From positions 1 through 64,000 of the forward strand of contig NZ_JBLWZP010000008.1 in the NCBI RefSeq assembly GCF_048266365.1: a stretch of 64,000 nucleotides of DNA, read 5' to 3'. Source of the stretch: Galbibacter sp048266365. Lineage in GTDB: Bacteria > Bacteroidota > Bacteroidia > Flavobacteriales > Flavobacteriaceae. Positions 43,989 to 52,028 of the stretch are shown here, piece after piece. The first letter of the stretch is position 1; every line of letters begins with the position of its first letter. The position numbers and the translations under genes are program-made. Under the pieces are notes generated by a model. It searched no databases. It saw only the letters and a list, made by a program, of their open reading frames with translations, and was not told the origin of the DNA.

Positions 43989-46178
43989 TTAATTATTAAG
44001 TTTTTTTCCAGTGATCACAAAATCGAGATGACGCTTTTGCAGATCAGAACTTACCATTTTAACGAAAACTTCGTCACCTAATTGGTAGCTTTTACCAGTT
44101 GATTCTCCAACCATGGAAAAGGTTTTAGGATCAAAATGGTAATCATCATCCCTCAAACTTTGTGCCCTAACCATACCTTCGCATTTGTTTTCTATAATTT
44201 CAACATAGATACCCCATTCGGTAACTCCAGAAATAACACCCAAAAACTCATCTTCAAAACGATCCTCCATATACTTAATTTGCATGTACTTAATAGAATC
44301 TCGTTCAGCATTAGTGGCTAATATTTCCATATCAGTAGCATGCTTACATTTTCTTTCAATCTTATCTGCCTCCACTGCCGAACCACCATCTAAATAATGC
44401 TGTAGTAAACGATGCACCATCACATCAGGATAACGACGAATTGGAGAAGTAAAATGGGTATAATAATTAAAACCTAAACCATAATGTCCAATGTTCTCAG
44501 TACTATAGATAGCCTTACTCATAGTTCTTATGGTCAAGGTATCTATTAAATTTTGTTCCTTCTTACCTTGTACGTTTTCCAATAAGCTATTTAAAGACTG
44601 TGTAAGGCTCTTTTTGCTCTTCATATCGAGGCTATATCCAAACCGAGATATAACGCCCTGTAACTGCATTAATTTTTCCTCATCCGGGTCGTCATGTATA
44701 CGGTAGACAAATGTTTTTTTCTGTTTTCCAATATACTCGGCAACCTTACGGTTAGCCAATAACATAAATTCTTCAATAAGTTTATTGGCTTCTTTAGATG
44801 ATTTGAAATAAACACCAATAGGTTCGTTTTTATCATTTAAGTCAAACTTAACTTCAACTTTATCAAATGAAATTGCACCGGCATCCATACGTCTTTCACG
44901 CATTATCTTTGCAACTTCATTCAATTGTAAAATGGCATCTGCAATAGGCGCTTCCACTTCGTATTCTTCTCCGGTTAATGATAATGTTTTGGGAACCTTA
45001 TTGGATTGGGTATCTATCATGACTTGTGCTTCCTCATAAGAGAACCTGGCATCTGAATAAGTAACAGTTCTTCCAAACCATTGGTTAAGAATTTGACCAT
45101 CTTTATTCATTTTGAAAACAGCAGAAAAAGTATATTTTTCTTCGTGAGGTCGCAATGAACAGGCATTGTTAGAAAGTATCTCGGGTAACATAGGCACTAC
45201 CCTATCAACCAAATACACCGAGGTAGCTCTTCTGTATGCTTCTTCCTCTAAAATAGAATCCGTATCAATGTAATAAGAAACATCAGCAATATGGACACCA
45301 ACTTCAAAATTCCCATCTTCAAGAACTTCAAAAGATAAGGCATCATCAAAATCTTTTGCATCTTTCGGATCTATGGTGAAGGTAAGAGTCTTCCTCATAT
45401 CACGCCTATTTTTTATTTCTTCTTTGGTTATCGAGGTGTCCAATTGATTGGCGTAATGACTAACCTCTAATGGAAAATCATAAGGTAATCCATATTCCGC
45501 TAAAATGGCGTGCATTTCAGTTTCGTGTTCACCAGGTTGTCCAAGGACTTCAATAATTTTTCCAATAGGGGAATCTGCCTTTTTTGGCCAGTCTGCCAAC
45601 TCAACAATAACAAGTTCACCGTTTTTAGCCGTACCGACATTTTCCAGAGGAATATAAAAATCAGTTTGCATTTTGCTATCAGAAGGTCTTACAAAACCAA
45701 ACTTATCCTCCATTGCCAATTGACCGACAAAGGTTGTTTTCTTGCGTTCCAGTATTTTGGTAATTTCTCCCTCCGGATTTCTACCGTGCTTACGACGCGG
45801 GAAAATATAAACCTCTACGAAATCCTTATCAAAAGCTTTATTAATGGAATGTGAAGGAATATAAACATCCTCATTCATATCGTCTAAAATCACATAACCA
45901 TTCCCTGACGAAGTTAAATCTAATGTACCCTGGTAATAATTCTTTTTGACAATAGCTTTATACTTTCCTGTTTCAACCTCAAGTATTCTTTTTTCATTTT
46001 TAAGCTTACCCAACCGCTTGATCAACTCATTTCGACTTTTAGTATCGGTTAATCCTAATTTGGAAGCAATTTGTTTGTAGTTATAACTTTTGTCACGATC
46101 TGATTCTAGGACCGTAAATATTCCTTTAGTTAGCTCATTCTTAAACTGTTTATGAGCTCTTTTTTCTCTTCTTGACAT
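43989..46178 (-). CDS. rnr: Ribonuclease R
   Basis: RNase R is a 3'-5' exoribonuclease that degrades structured RNA. The 729-residue product has an N-terminal winged-helix region (about 10-65), cold-shock-like OB domains (about 70-230) and the RNB catalytic domain. The last carries the acidic cluster TIDPKDAKDFDDALSFE and the HFTSPIRRYPDVMVHRLL motif. A C-terminal S1 domain (GVISGVTEWGIYVEI onward) completes it. The C-terminal basic tail of enterobacterial RNase R is absent, which is normal in this phylum. Confidence 0.96.
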   Translation of the reverse strand: MSRREKRAHKQFKNELTKGIFTVLESDRDKSYNYKQIASKLGLTDTKSRNELIKRLGKLKNEKRILEVETGKYKAIVKKNYYQGTLDLTSSGNGYVILDDMNEDVYIPSHSINKAFDKDFVEVYIFPRRKHGRNPEGEITKILERKKTTFVGQLAMEDKFGFVRPSDSKMQTDFYIPLENVGTAKNGELVIVELADWPKKADSPIGKIIEVLGQPGEHETEMHAILAEYGLPYDFPLEVSHYANQLDTSITKEEIKNRRDMRKTLTFTIDPKDAKDFDDALSFEVLEDGNFEVGVHIADVSYYIDTDSILEEEAYRRATSVYLVDRVVPMLPEILSNNACSLRPHEEKYTFSAVFKMNKDGQILNQWFGRTVTYSDARFSYEEAQVMIDTQSNKVPKTLSLTGEEYEVEAPIADAILQLNEVAKIMRERRMDAGAISFDKVEVKFDLNDKNEPIGVYFKSSKEANKLIEEFMLLANRKVAEYIGKQKKTFVYRIHDDPDEEKLMQLQGVISRFGYSLDMKSKKSLTQSLNSLLENVQGKKEQNLIDTLTIRTMSKAIYSTENIGHYGLGFNYYTHFTSPIRRYPDVMVHRLLQHYLDGGSAVEADKIERKCKHATDMEILATNAERDSIKYMQIKYMEDRFEDEFLGVISGVTEWGIYVEIIENKCEGMVRAQSLRDDDYHFDPKTFSMVGESTGKSYQLGDEVFVKMVSSDLQKRHLDFVITGKKLNN

Positions 46179-46541
46179 ATATTATTTTTGATTCTTTAAA
46201 GTACAAATAAATCATTTATACCGAATTCTTTTTTGTAGAACGTTTAAAATTCCCGGTGATTTGGAACCACATTATTAATTTAGTGGGTTATATAAATTAT
46301 ATAATATATTGATATTAAGCTATTTAAATATATTATCATCTATAGTATCTGTGGTTTCAATATACGGATAAGTACTCCTGCAGTTATGTAATTAAGCTTT
46401 GAACAGCGCAAGTAATAGTTCATACGATAGGCTAAAAGTAAGAAACTAAAACAATAATCCTTGTTTTACCTGCAAATGTTAACGCAATTTTAAAGAAAAA
46501 AATAACTACTTTTAACTAGCAGGCATACAAAAAATGATGTG
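46179..46541. other. AT-rich divergent intergenic region
   Basis: About 360 bases separate rnr from the DUF2007 gene. The part from about 46273 to 46340 is almost pure A/T with several TATATT steps and could melt easily. No RNA gene, strong hairpin or exact TAnnTTTG box was found. It may belong to the origin region proposed for 46785-47373. Confidence 0.4.
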
Positions 46542-46784
46542 ATGAAAAATTTTATCTTGGTTGCTACCTTCACTTATCCGCATGAATGTTATGTGCTCAA
46601 ACACGTACTTGACGATCAGGATATCCCCTTCTACCTTGAGAATGAAACCATGGTTGGTATTTCTCCTTTTTATTCAAATGCACTGGGCGGCATAAAACTA
46701 TTCGTTCACAACGAATTTGTAGAAGAGGTACAAGAAATTATTAAAGAACTGGGAGATTCAAACAATCATTTAAAAATTGTTTAA
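46542..46784 (+). CDS. DUF2007-type small protein
   Basis: The 80-residue protein begins MKNFILVATFTYPHECYVLKH. It fits the DUF2007 (putative signal-transducing) family: a small alpha-beta fold with one domain repeated in other proteins. A GTG directly before the ATG could add one Met; I chose the ATG at 46542. Function is unknown. It stands alone, with the proposed origin region downstream. Confidence 0.75.
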   Translation: MKNFILVATFTYPHECYVLKHVLDDQDIPFYLENETMVGISPFYSNALGGIKLFVHNEFVEEVQEIIKELGDSNNHLKIV

Positions 46785-47373
46785 TAGCCTACGTACTTAA
46801 AATCTATTGTCAAAACTTCACTTTTAAAAAGCAGACAAGTTTTAAACTTATTAACTATTATAAACATATAAATCTTTTTCTTTTAAAATTTAAAAATAAA
46901 AATGATGGTTATGATGGTGTGTTAACTTCTACTACAACTTTTTTAGTTATTACTAGGATTTAAAACTTATCCTTACTTATGCACAGCTATTAACAATTTG
47001 TTTTTACTATAATGGCTTGAACTTGAATAAAAAATGAAAATTTCTCCACAGTTGTCAACAACGTAATTAACACTGTTTTCTTAATAAGTAATTCTATATT
47101 TCATTGTTGATAACTACCTAAAAGTGGTTGATGAAATGTCAACTAAAAAGCAAAGAATCTGCTTGCATTATTCAAAAATATTTACAATCTGATTTTTTAA
47201 ATGACTTAACCAAATAAACTTAGTAGTTTTAAGTACATACATATCAACAATTTGAACTATATAGTAATGAGTTGATTGTTAAGTTATTGTAAATTTAAAT
47301 TAACATGGGTGTTCATAAAGTTAAAAACATAGTATTTGTTAACTTTGTATCAGATCAATTACACAATAAAAAT
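46785..47373. other. Candidate chromosomal replication origin (oriC) region
   Basis: This is the longest non-coding stretch of the window (about 590 bases) and is very AT-rich. It holds a cluster of DnaA-box-like 9-mers: TTATGCACA at 46977-46985, TTCTCCACA at 47042-47050 and TTGTCAACA one base later (47052-47060). TTATCAACA lies on the minus strand at 47105-47113 and ATATCAACA at 47241-47249. The first fits TTWTNCACA; the others carry one or two mismatches to TTATCCACA. The two parS-like sites lie 6-8.5 kb to the left. dnaA is not adjacent, which is common in Bacteroidetes. Assignment is inference. Confidence 0.5.
47340..47347 (+). promoter_or_regulatory. -7 box for rpiB
   Basis: TAACTTTG fits TAnnTTTG and lies 26 bases before the ATG at 47374. 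This supports that start over the in-frame ATG at 47305. Confidence 0.45.
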
Positions 47374-47808
47374 ATGAAAATAGCAATTGGAAATGACCAT
47401 GCCGGTACCGAATATAAAGCGGCTGTTGTAGAATTTCTTCAATCAAAAGGTATAGAGGTTTCAAATTTTGGAACAGATGGTCTAGAAAGCGTTGACTATC
47501 CAGATTTTGTACATCCCGTGGCCTCGAGAGTAAACGATAAACAAGTTGATCTTGGTATTTTAATCTGTGGAACGGGAAATGGTGTCGCCATGACTGCCAA
47601 CAAGTATCCAAATGTTCGTGCAGGATTATGTTGGAACAAAGAGATTGTACAATTAATAAGAGAGCACAACAATGCCAACATATTATGTATACCTGCGCGC
47701 TTTACTTCTATTCCCCAAGTTATTGAAATGGTAAGAGTATACCTAGATACCGAGTTTTTAGGTGGTAGGCATACCAATCGTATTGAAAAAATTCCATTAA
47801 AATGCTAA
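47374..47808 (+). CDS. rpiB: Ribose-5-phosphate isomerase B
   Basis: RpiB interconverts ribose 5-phosphate and ribulose 5-phosphate in the pentose phosphate pathway. The start at 47374 (MKIAIGNDHAG) gives 144 residues, the usual length. An upstream in-frame ATG would add 23 residues before the conserved first strand. Key residues are visible: Asp8-His9 in GNDHAG, catalytic Cys65 in CGTGNG, and the ANKYPNVRAGLC segment. It lies just right of the proposed origin region and 141 bases before the acetyltransferase gene. Confidence 0.95.
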   Translation: MKIAIGNDHAGTEYKAAVVEFLQSKGIEVSNFGTDGLESVDYPDFVHPVASRVNDKQVDLGILICGTGNGVAMTANKYPNVRAGLCWNKEIVQLIREHNNANILCIPARFTSIPQVIEMVRVYLDTEFLGGRHTNRIEKIPLKC

Positions 47809-47949
47809 GTTTTAGCTAAGAGTAAAATGGAAAGCGAACCACTTGACAATCTTTAGTGGTTAGATCTTATAGCGACACTGTATCGTTAAGGTGGTTTTTA
47901 CGCTAAGATATACAATGGACCCATAGGTGGATTAAATCGTACAGGACAA

Positions 47950-48405
47950 ATGGATACTAAAAACTTTACAATTAAAGTCAAGACCTTTGAGCAACTGAGT
48001 AAGCAAGAATTATACGAACTCTTAGCCCTACGAACGGAAATTTTTGTTGTAGAGCAGCAGTGCGTTTATCAAGATTTGGATTTTAAAGACCAAAAGGCAT
48101 TACATATTTTGGGCAAAAAAGGAAATAGTTTAGTGGCATACACCCGCGTTTTTAATGCGAATGATTATTTTAAACAAGCCAGCATAGGAAGAGTTCTTGT
48201 AAGGGACCAGCATCGAAAGCAAGCCTATGGTCATAAAATTATAGAAGCTTCAATTGAGACTATCTATAACCACTTTAAACCGCAACAGATACTACTTTCT
48301 GCACAGCAACATCTAAAGCAATTTTATAAAGCACATGGATTTACGCAAGTTGGGCAGGGCTACCTAGAAGATGGAATTCCTCATATCAAGATGATTAAGG
48401 ATTGA
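47950..48405 (+). CDS. ElaA-like GNAT N-acetyltransferase
   Basis: The 151-residue single-domain protein starts with the ElaA-type segment LSKQELYELLALRTEIFVVEQ. The acetyl-CoA-binding motif A follows as IGRVLVRDQHRKQAYGHKII (about 77-96), where the R-x-x-x-Q/G-x-G/A pattern is seen as RKQAYG. The C-terminal FYKAHGFTQVG is also typical. The acceptor substrate is unknown. Its 3' end overlaps that of the convergent hypothetical gene by 11 bases. Confidence 0.88.
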   Translation: MDTKNFTIKVKTFEQLSKQELYELLALRTEIFVVEQQCVYQDLDFKDQKALHILGKKGNSLVAYTRVFNANDYFKQASIGRVLVRDQHRKQAYGHKIIEASIETIYNHFKPQQILLSAQQHLKQFYKAHGFTQVGQGYLEDGIPHIKMIKD

Positions 48406-48772
48406 TTTTAATTGTCTTCTTATCCATATTTAAATCATCAAGCATGGAATTGGTAAATTTATAATGCCCCTTGGTCGTTATAATTTTAAATCGATAGGAT
48501 TTCATCTTACTTAGAACATCTAGAAACATCCATTTAGACTTCAGAAGATTGGGTTTTTCAGATTTTAAACCGATTTCAAAAAAGTGTTTAATTCCATTTT
48601 TATCAGCTACTATATCTGGAGTAATGACCACATCACTTCCTTTTTTTGAAAAGGATTTAGGTGTCTGATACCCTTCTAAATCAGCCTTAATATTGTCATA
48701 TCCGCGATTCTGTAGGTACTGAACGGTTCTATTTAAAAAATCTGTGTGGTTTATTTTTTCTTTTTTTATCAT
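48395..48772 (-). CDS. Conserved hypothetical protein, possible PD-(D/E)XK-like fold
   Basis: This 125-residue basic protein is of unknown function. The middle reads DVVITPDIVADKNGIKHFFE followed by IGLKSEKP, an arrangement of Asp, then Glu and Lys on adjacent strands. It faintly recalls restriction-endonuclease-like nucleases or archaeal Holliday-junction-type folds. The spacing (E-x-x-x-K) is not the canonical E-x-K, so this is only a suggestion. It overlaps the acetyltransferase gene tail-to-tail by 11 bases. Confidence 0.6.
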   Translation of the reverse strand: MIKKEKINHTDFLNRTVQYLQNRGYDNIKADLEGYQTPKSFSKKGSDVVITPDIVADKNGIKHFFEIGLKSEKPNLLKSKWMFLDVLSKMKSYRFKIITTKGHYKFTNSMLDDLNMDKKTIKINP

Positions 48773-49098
48773 GCTAATAAGGTAATGAATATTTGTTAAT
48801 TATCAAACTATCAACAAGTTAAAATTTTTATAAAGGATATATTACAAACTATTTAGGTTACTATTTTCCTCTATTCCTTTAGTGAAATTTCGTTAATATC
48901 ATTGTTGATTTTTCCAACTGGATTACTTTAAATTCTATTCATTTGTTACGGAATGTAGGTTCTGTGGTATATTAAAATTTTCTTAAGGAGTAAGGGTTTA
49001 ATTCCAAAATATTTCCCAAAATGCACGTAATGAAAAGTTAAAAAATTCTTGAGGTCCATTGTGTTGGTTTAACTTGGTGCAAACTAATACCAACCACT
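48773..49098. other. Intergenic stretch, AT-rich, no gene seen
   Basis: About 326 bases lie between two divergent genes. There are scattered TATCAACA- and TGTTGAT-like words similar to those in the proposed origin region, but no exact DnaA box, no hairpin with a T tract and no exact TAnnTTTG box. Confidence 0.4.
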
Positions 49099-49857
49099 AT
49101 GATAGGACTTCGTAAAATAGTATTGCAGTCCGGATGCTTTTTGGCGTGTTGTACTTCTACCCTGGCTCAGGATTTAGAATTGAAACTTTTTGTGTATAAG
49201 AATGATAAGCCTGTAGAAAAATTTGGAATTGCAAATATCAGCAGTAAAGTAGAAGGTGAATTCGTCAATGGCTATCATCTTATCAAGGCGGAAGAAGGAG
49301 ATGAATTATTTATAGCCTCTGTTGAATTTAATAATTTTCACAAGATTGTTAGTAAAGCGGATATTGAACAGGGCTATATCGAAGTTTATTTTAAGGATGA
49401 TGTTATTGTCTTGGATGAAGTTATATTAAACCATAATACGTTGTCCTATGGAAGATTTACCTCAAACAATCCCAAAACATATACACCCGCAGAAGCTCGC
49501 TTAAAAGCCGCTACTAAAATATATTATAAGGACACCATTAGTAAATATGCATATGAAGAACCCGCAATTAGACTAGCTTTAGATCCTCTAATTAATCTGA
49601 TTAGTGGTCGTACCAAGCGATTGAAAAAAGAGCTCAAAGTAGAGCAAAGTGATATAATCGTATCCTTTTTGCATACTTATTATAGAAGATTTATTTTGGA
49701 AGAATTGAAGGTTCCAAAGACGTATTACCACCTATTCTGTTATTATGTTTCGGATAACAACAAAGGAATTCACAAAATCAACGATACAAAGCGAGTTGAA
49801 TTTATAATTCGCAGGTTATATCTGAAATTCTTGGACCAAACAACTAGTGAATTTTAG
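49099..49857 (+). CDS. Secreted hypothetical protein with carboxypeptidase-regulatory-like N-terminal domain
   Basis: The 252-residue product has a signal peptide ending TLAQ (about residue 24). A beta-sandwich-like region (about 25-115) follows, with the pattern LFVYKNDKPVEKFGIANIS, then GDELFIASVEF and a closing VIVLDEVIL. This resembles the CarboxypepD_reg-like modules of Bacteroidetes surface proteins. The C-terminal half is helical and basic (ISGRTKRLKKELKVEQ) without a recognised domain. The function is unknown. It is convergent with the S41 peptidase gene, 7 bases away. Confidence 0.7.
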   Translation: MIGLRKIVLQSGCFLACCTSTLAQDLELKLFVYKNDKPVEKFGIANISSKVEGEFVNGYHLIKAEEGDELFIASVEFNNFHKIVSKADIEQGYIEVYFKDDVIVLDEVILNHNTLSYGRFTSNNPKTYTPAEARLKAATKIYYKDTISKYAYEEPAIRLALDPLINLISGRTKRLKKELKVEQSDIIVSFLHTYYRRFILEELKVPKTYYHLFCYYVSDNNKGIHKINDTKRVEFIIRRLYLKFLDQTTSEF

Positions 49858-49864
49858 CCGCTGA

Positions 49865-51481
49865 CTAATTCAAAATTTGTTGGTAATGAGCTGAATCAGT
49901 CAACACTGCAGTTGCTTCAGTAATGGCCTGGTCGTTTTTAAGATAATAATCATATAGCCCATCCCTATAAAAATAACGGATGATGAGTTCATCTTCAATA
50001 TTTTTTTGAATGCTTTGTTTGTACTGATCTAAGGAGCTTAATTTAACGGTCTCTATATCCTCAAGGAGTGTTTGATAATCTGCCTTAATCTGTGATCCAA
50101 ATTCATTGATTTCTTCGCTTCGCATGATGTCTTTTAAAGCCTTTTCTGTGTTGGTTTCGTAAGAAAAGCCGTGAGATTTAACAAAGGTTTTAAACTGCTC
50201 ATAATCAGTTGCAGTAAAATTAAAATCAGCGATATTTTCTATTGGATGTTTGTAATAATAATTGGTAGCAAAATCGAAAATTACTTGATTTTCTACTAAT
50301 GCAGAAGTCAATCCATTATCCTTTAGATGATCCAGCGCAATATCAGGAGTAACGCCACCCCCATCATAAACCTTGCGTCCGTTAAGAGTATGGAATTCAT
50401 TAAAATCTTTTTTGATCACGGCCTTACCCTCTTCATCTCTATTCCAGTAGTCGGTGGACTGTATGCAGCGACCACTAGGGGTATAATATCTTGAAATTGT
50501 CACTTTTAACTGGGTTCCATAATTCAACTTTATGGGCCGTTGTACCAATCCTTTTCCAAAACTCTTGCCCCCTACAATTACAGCGCGATCCAAATCTTGT
50601 AAAGCACCGCTGACAATTTCACTGGCTGATGCACTTCGTCCATTGATTAAAACCACTAATGGGATTTCTGTATCAACAGGATTTTTTCTGGTGTGATATT
50701 CTTTGTTGAATTTTTTCACCTTGGATTTTGTACTGACAATGAGCTGATTTTTATGCACAAATAAATTACAGACATCAATGGCTTCAGTCAACAACCCTCC
50801 TGGATTATTCCTCAAATCCAAGATAATCTTCTTCGCTCCTTTTGATTTTAAGTTCTCGAGTGCATCTTTAGTTTGTTTTGATGCTTTGCTGTTAAATTTA
50901 GACAAAACGATATAACCTGTTTGTGCATCGATCATATTGAAATACGGTACTGCGTCGATTTCTATTTCTTCACGAGTAACTGTGGTGGTTTTAGATTCTC
51001 CTTGTCGTTTAAACCCAATTGTAACCTCACTTTTATTTGAACCTTTTAGAAGCTCTGTGGCGTCTTCTTTAAGTTCACTAACATTGGTGTTCCCAACCCG
51101 AATTATTTCGTCTCCTGCTTTTAAACCAGCCTTATCGGCAGGATATCCTTTATAGGGCTCGACAACCACTAACTTGCCTTCGAAATTTCTAACCACAGCA
51201 CCGATACCGGAGTACTCCCCTGCAGTATTTATTTTAAAGCCCTCCACATCTTGTTCGTTCATGAATTGGGTGTAGGGATCTAATTCTTCCAACATGCTCT
51301 TAATAGCTGTATCCATCAGCTCGGCAGGATTGGTTTCATCGACATAGTTCATGTTGAGTTCCTTGAACATTGTGGTGAAAATCTCAATTTGCTTCGCAAT
51401 TTCAAAAAAATCATTTCTAAAACTACTGGACACTAGTAGGATCACTAGGGCTAGGATAGGGATTATTATTTTCTTTTTCAT
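49865..51481 (-). CDS. S41 family C-terminal processing peptidase (CtpA-like)
   Basis: The 538-residue protease has an N-terminal membrane-spanning or signal segment (about 5-20). A PDZ domain lies at about 90-170 (YSGIGAVVRNFEGKLVVVEP, GYPADKAGLKAGD), followed by the S41 catalytic domain. The Ser/Lys dyad reads as GRSASASE (Ser285) and KSFGKG (Lys310), 25 residues apart as in Tsp. Such enzymes trim C-termini of periplasmic proteins. The C-terminal 150 residues are helical. It lies 88 bases downstream of rnpA on the same strand. Confidence 0.92.
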   Translation of the reverse strand: MKKKIIIPILALVILLVSSSFRNDFFEIAKQIEIFTTMFKELNMNYVDETNPAELMDTAIKSMLEELDPYTQFMNEQDVEGFKINTAGEYSGIGAVVRNFEGKLVVVEPYKGYPADKAGLKAGDEIIRVGNTNVSELKEDATELLKGSNKSEVTIGFKRQGESKTTTVTREEIEIDAVPYFNMIDAQTGYIVLSKFNSKASKQTKDALENLKSKGAKKIILDLRNNPGGLLTEAIDVCNLFVHKNQLIVSTKSKVKKFNKEYHTRKNPVDTEIPLVVLINGRSASASEIVSGALQDLDRAVIVGGKSFGKGLVQRPIKLNYGTQLKVTISRYYTPSGRCIQSTDYWNRDEEGKAVIKKDFNEFHTLNGRKVYDGGGVTPDIALDHLKDNGLTSALVENQVIFDFATNYYYKHPIENIADFNFTATDYEQFKTFVKSHGFSYETNTEKALKDIMRSEEINEFGSQIKADYQTLLEDIETVKLSSLDQYKQSIQKNIEDELIIRYFYRDGLYDYYLKNDQAITEATAVLTDSAHYQQILN

Positions 51482-51569
51482 CGTGAACCGTTTTTTAGGG
51501 CTAACTAGGGCTTTAAATTATGGAATAATTATTCATTTTGGTTATTTGACTCCTAAAACAATCCTTTTT

Positions 51570-51947
51570 CTACGGCTTTAACTGCTGTTTGAATTTCTCG
51601 GAAAGCCTGACTAGAGTGTTCTGCAGATCATCAAAAATCGGCACCTCTCTTCCAGTATATAAAAAAATAAAAGCATAACTTTCAGAGTCCGTTTCCCGGA
51701 TAAACAAGTCTTTGTTCAGACGATAGACTTCTCGAACCAGCCTTTTAATACGATTTCTATCTACAGCCTTTTTGAAGGATCGTTTCGAAACAGACACTGC
51801 TACTTTTACAGGGGTATCCGAATTTTGTTCTGTTTTCAGATACACTAACCGCAACGGATATTTGGACACCGAAGACCCTTGGGAAAATAATTTTCCAATG
51901 AGAATTTTGTTCTTGAGCCGTTGTTGATTACCAAAGGATTGATCCAT
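51570..51947 (-). CDS. rnpA: Ribonuclease P protein component
   Basis: RnpA is the protein subunit of RNase P, which removes the 5' leader from tRNA precursors. The 125-residue basic protein carries the RNR signature as DRNRIKRLVREVYR (about residues 64-77) and the N-terminal KYPLRLVYL strand. Length is typical. It is not next to rpmH, which is the usual partner in many phyla. Here it lies upstream of the S41 peptidase gene on the same strand, with no clear terminator in the 88-base gap. Confidence 0.92.
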   Translation of the reverse strand: MDQSFGNQQRLKNKILIGKLFSQGSSVSKYPLRLVYLKTEQNSDTPVKVAVSVSKRSFKKAVDRNRIKRLVREVYRLNKDLFIRETDSESYAFIFLYTGREVPIFDDLQNTLVRLSEKFKQQLKP

Positions 51948-51965
51948 ACCATTTATTTCGAGTGT

Positions 51966-51995
51966 AAAAATAAGAAAACCTCCCTAAGGAGGCTT
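51966..51995 (-). terminator. Rho-independent terminator of the M1 peptidase gene
   Basis: On the minus strand, CCTCC and GGAGG pair around the loop TTAG (51979-51992) with flanking A-T pairs. A T-rich run, TTTTCTTATTTTT, follows at 51966-51978. Confidence 0.75.
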
Positions 51996-52028
51996 CTTAT
52001 TTTAACTTAATGTAATCGCAATGTTGGG

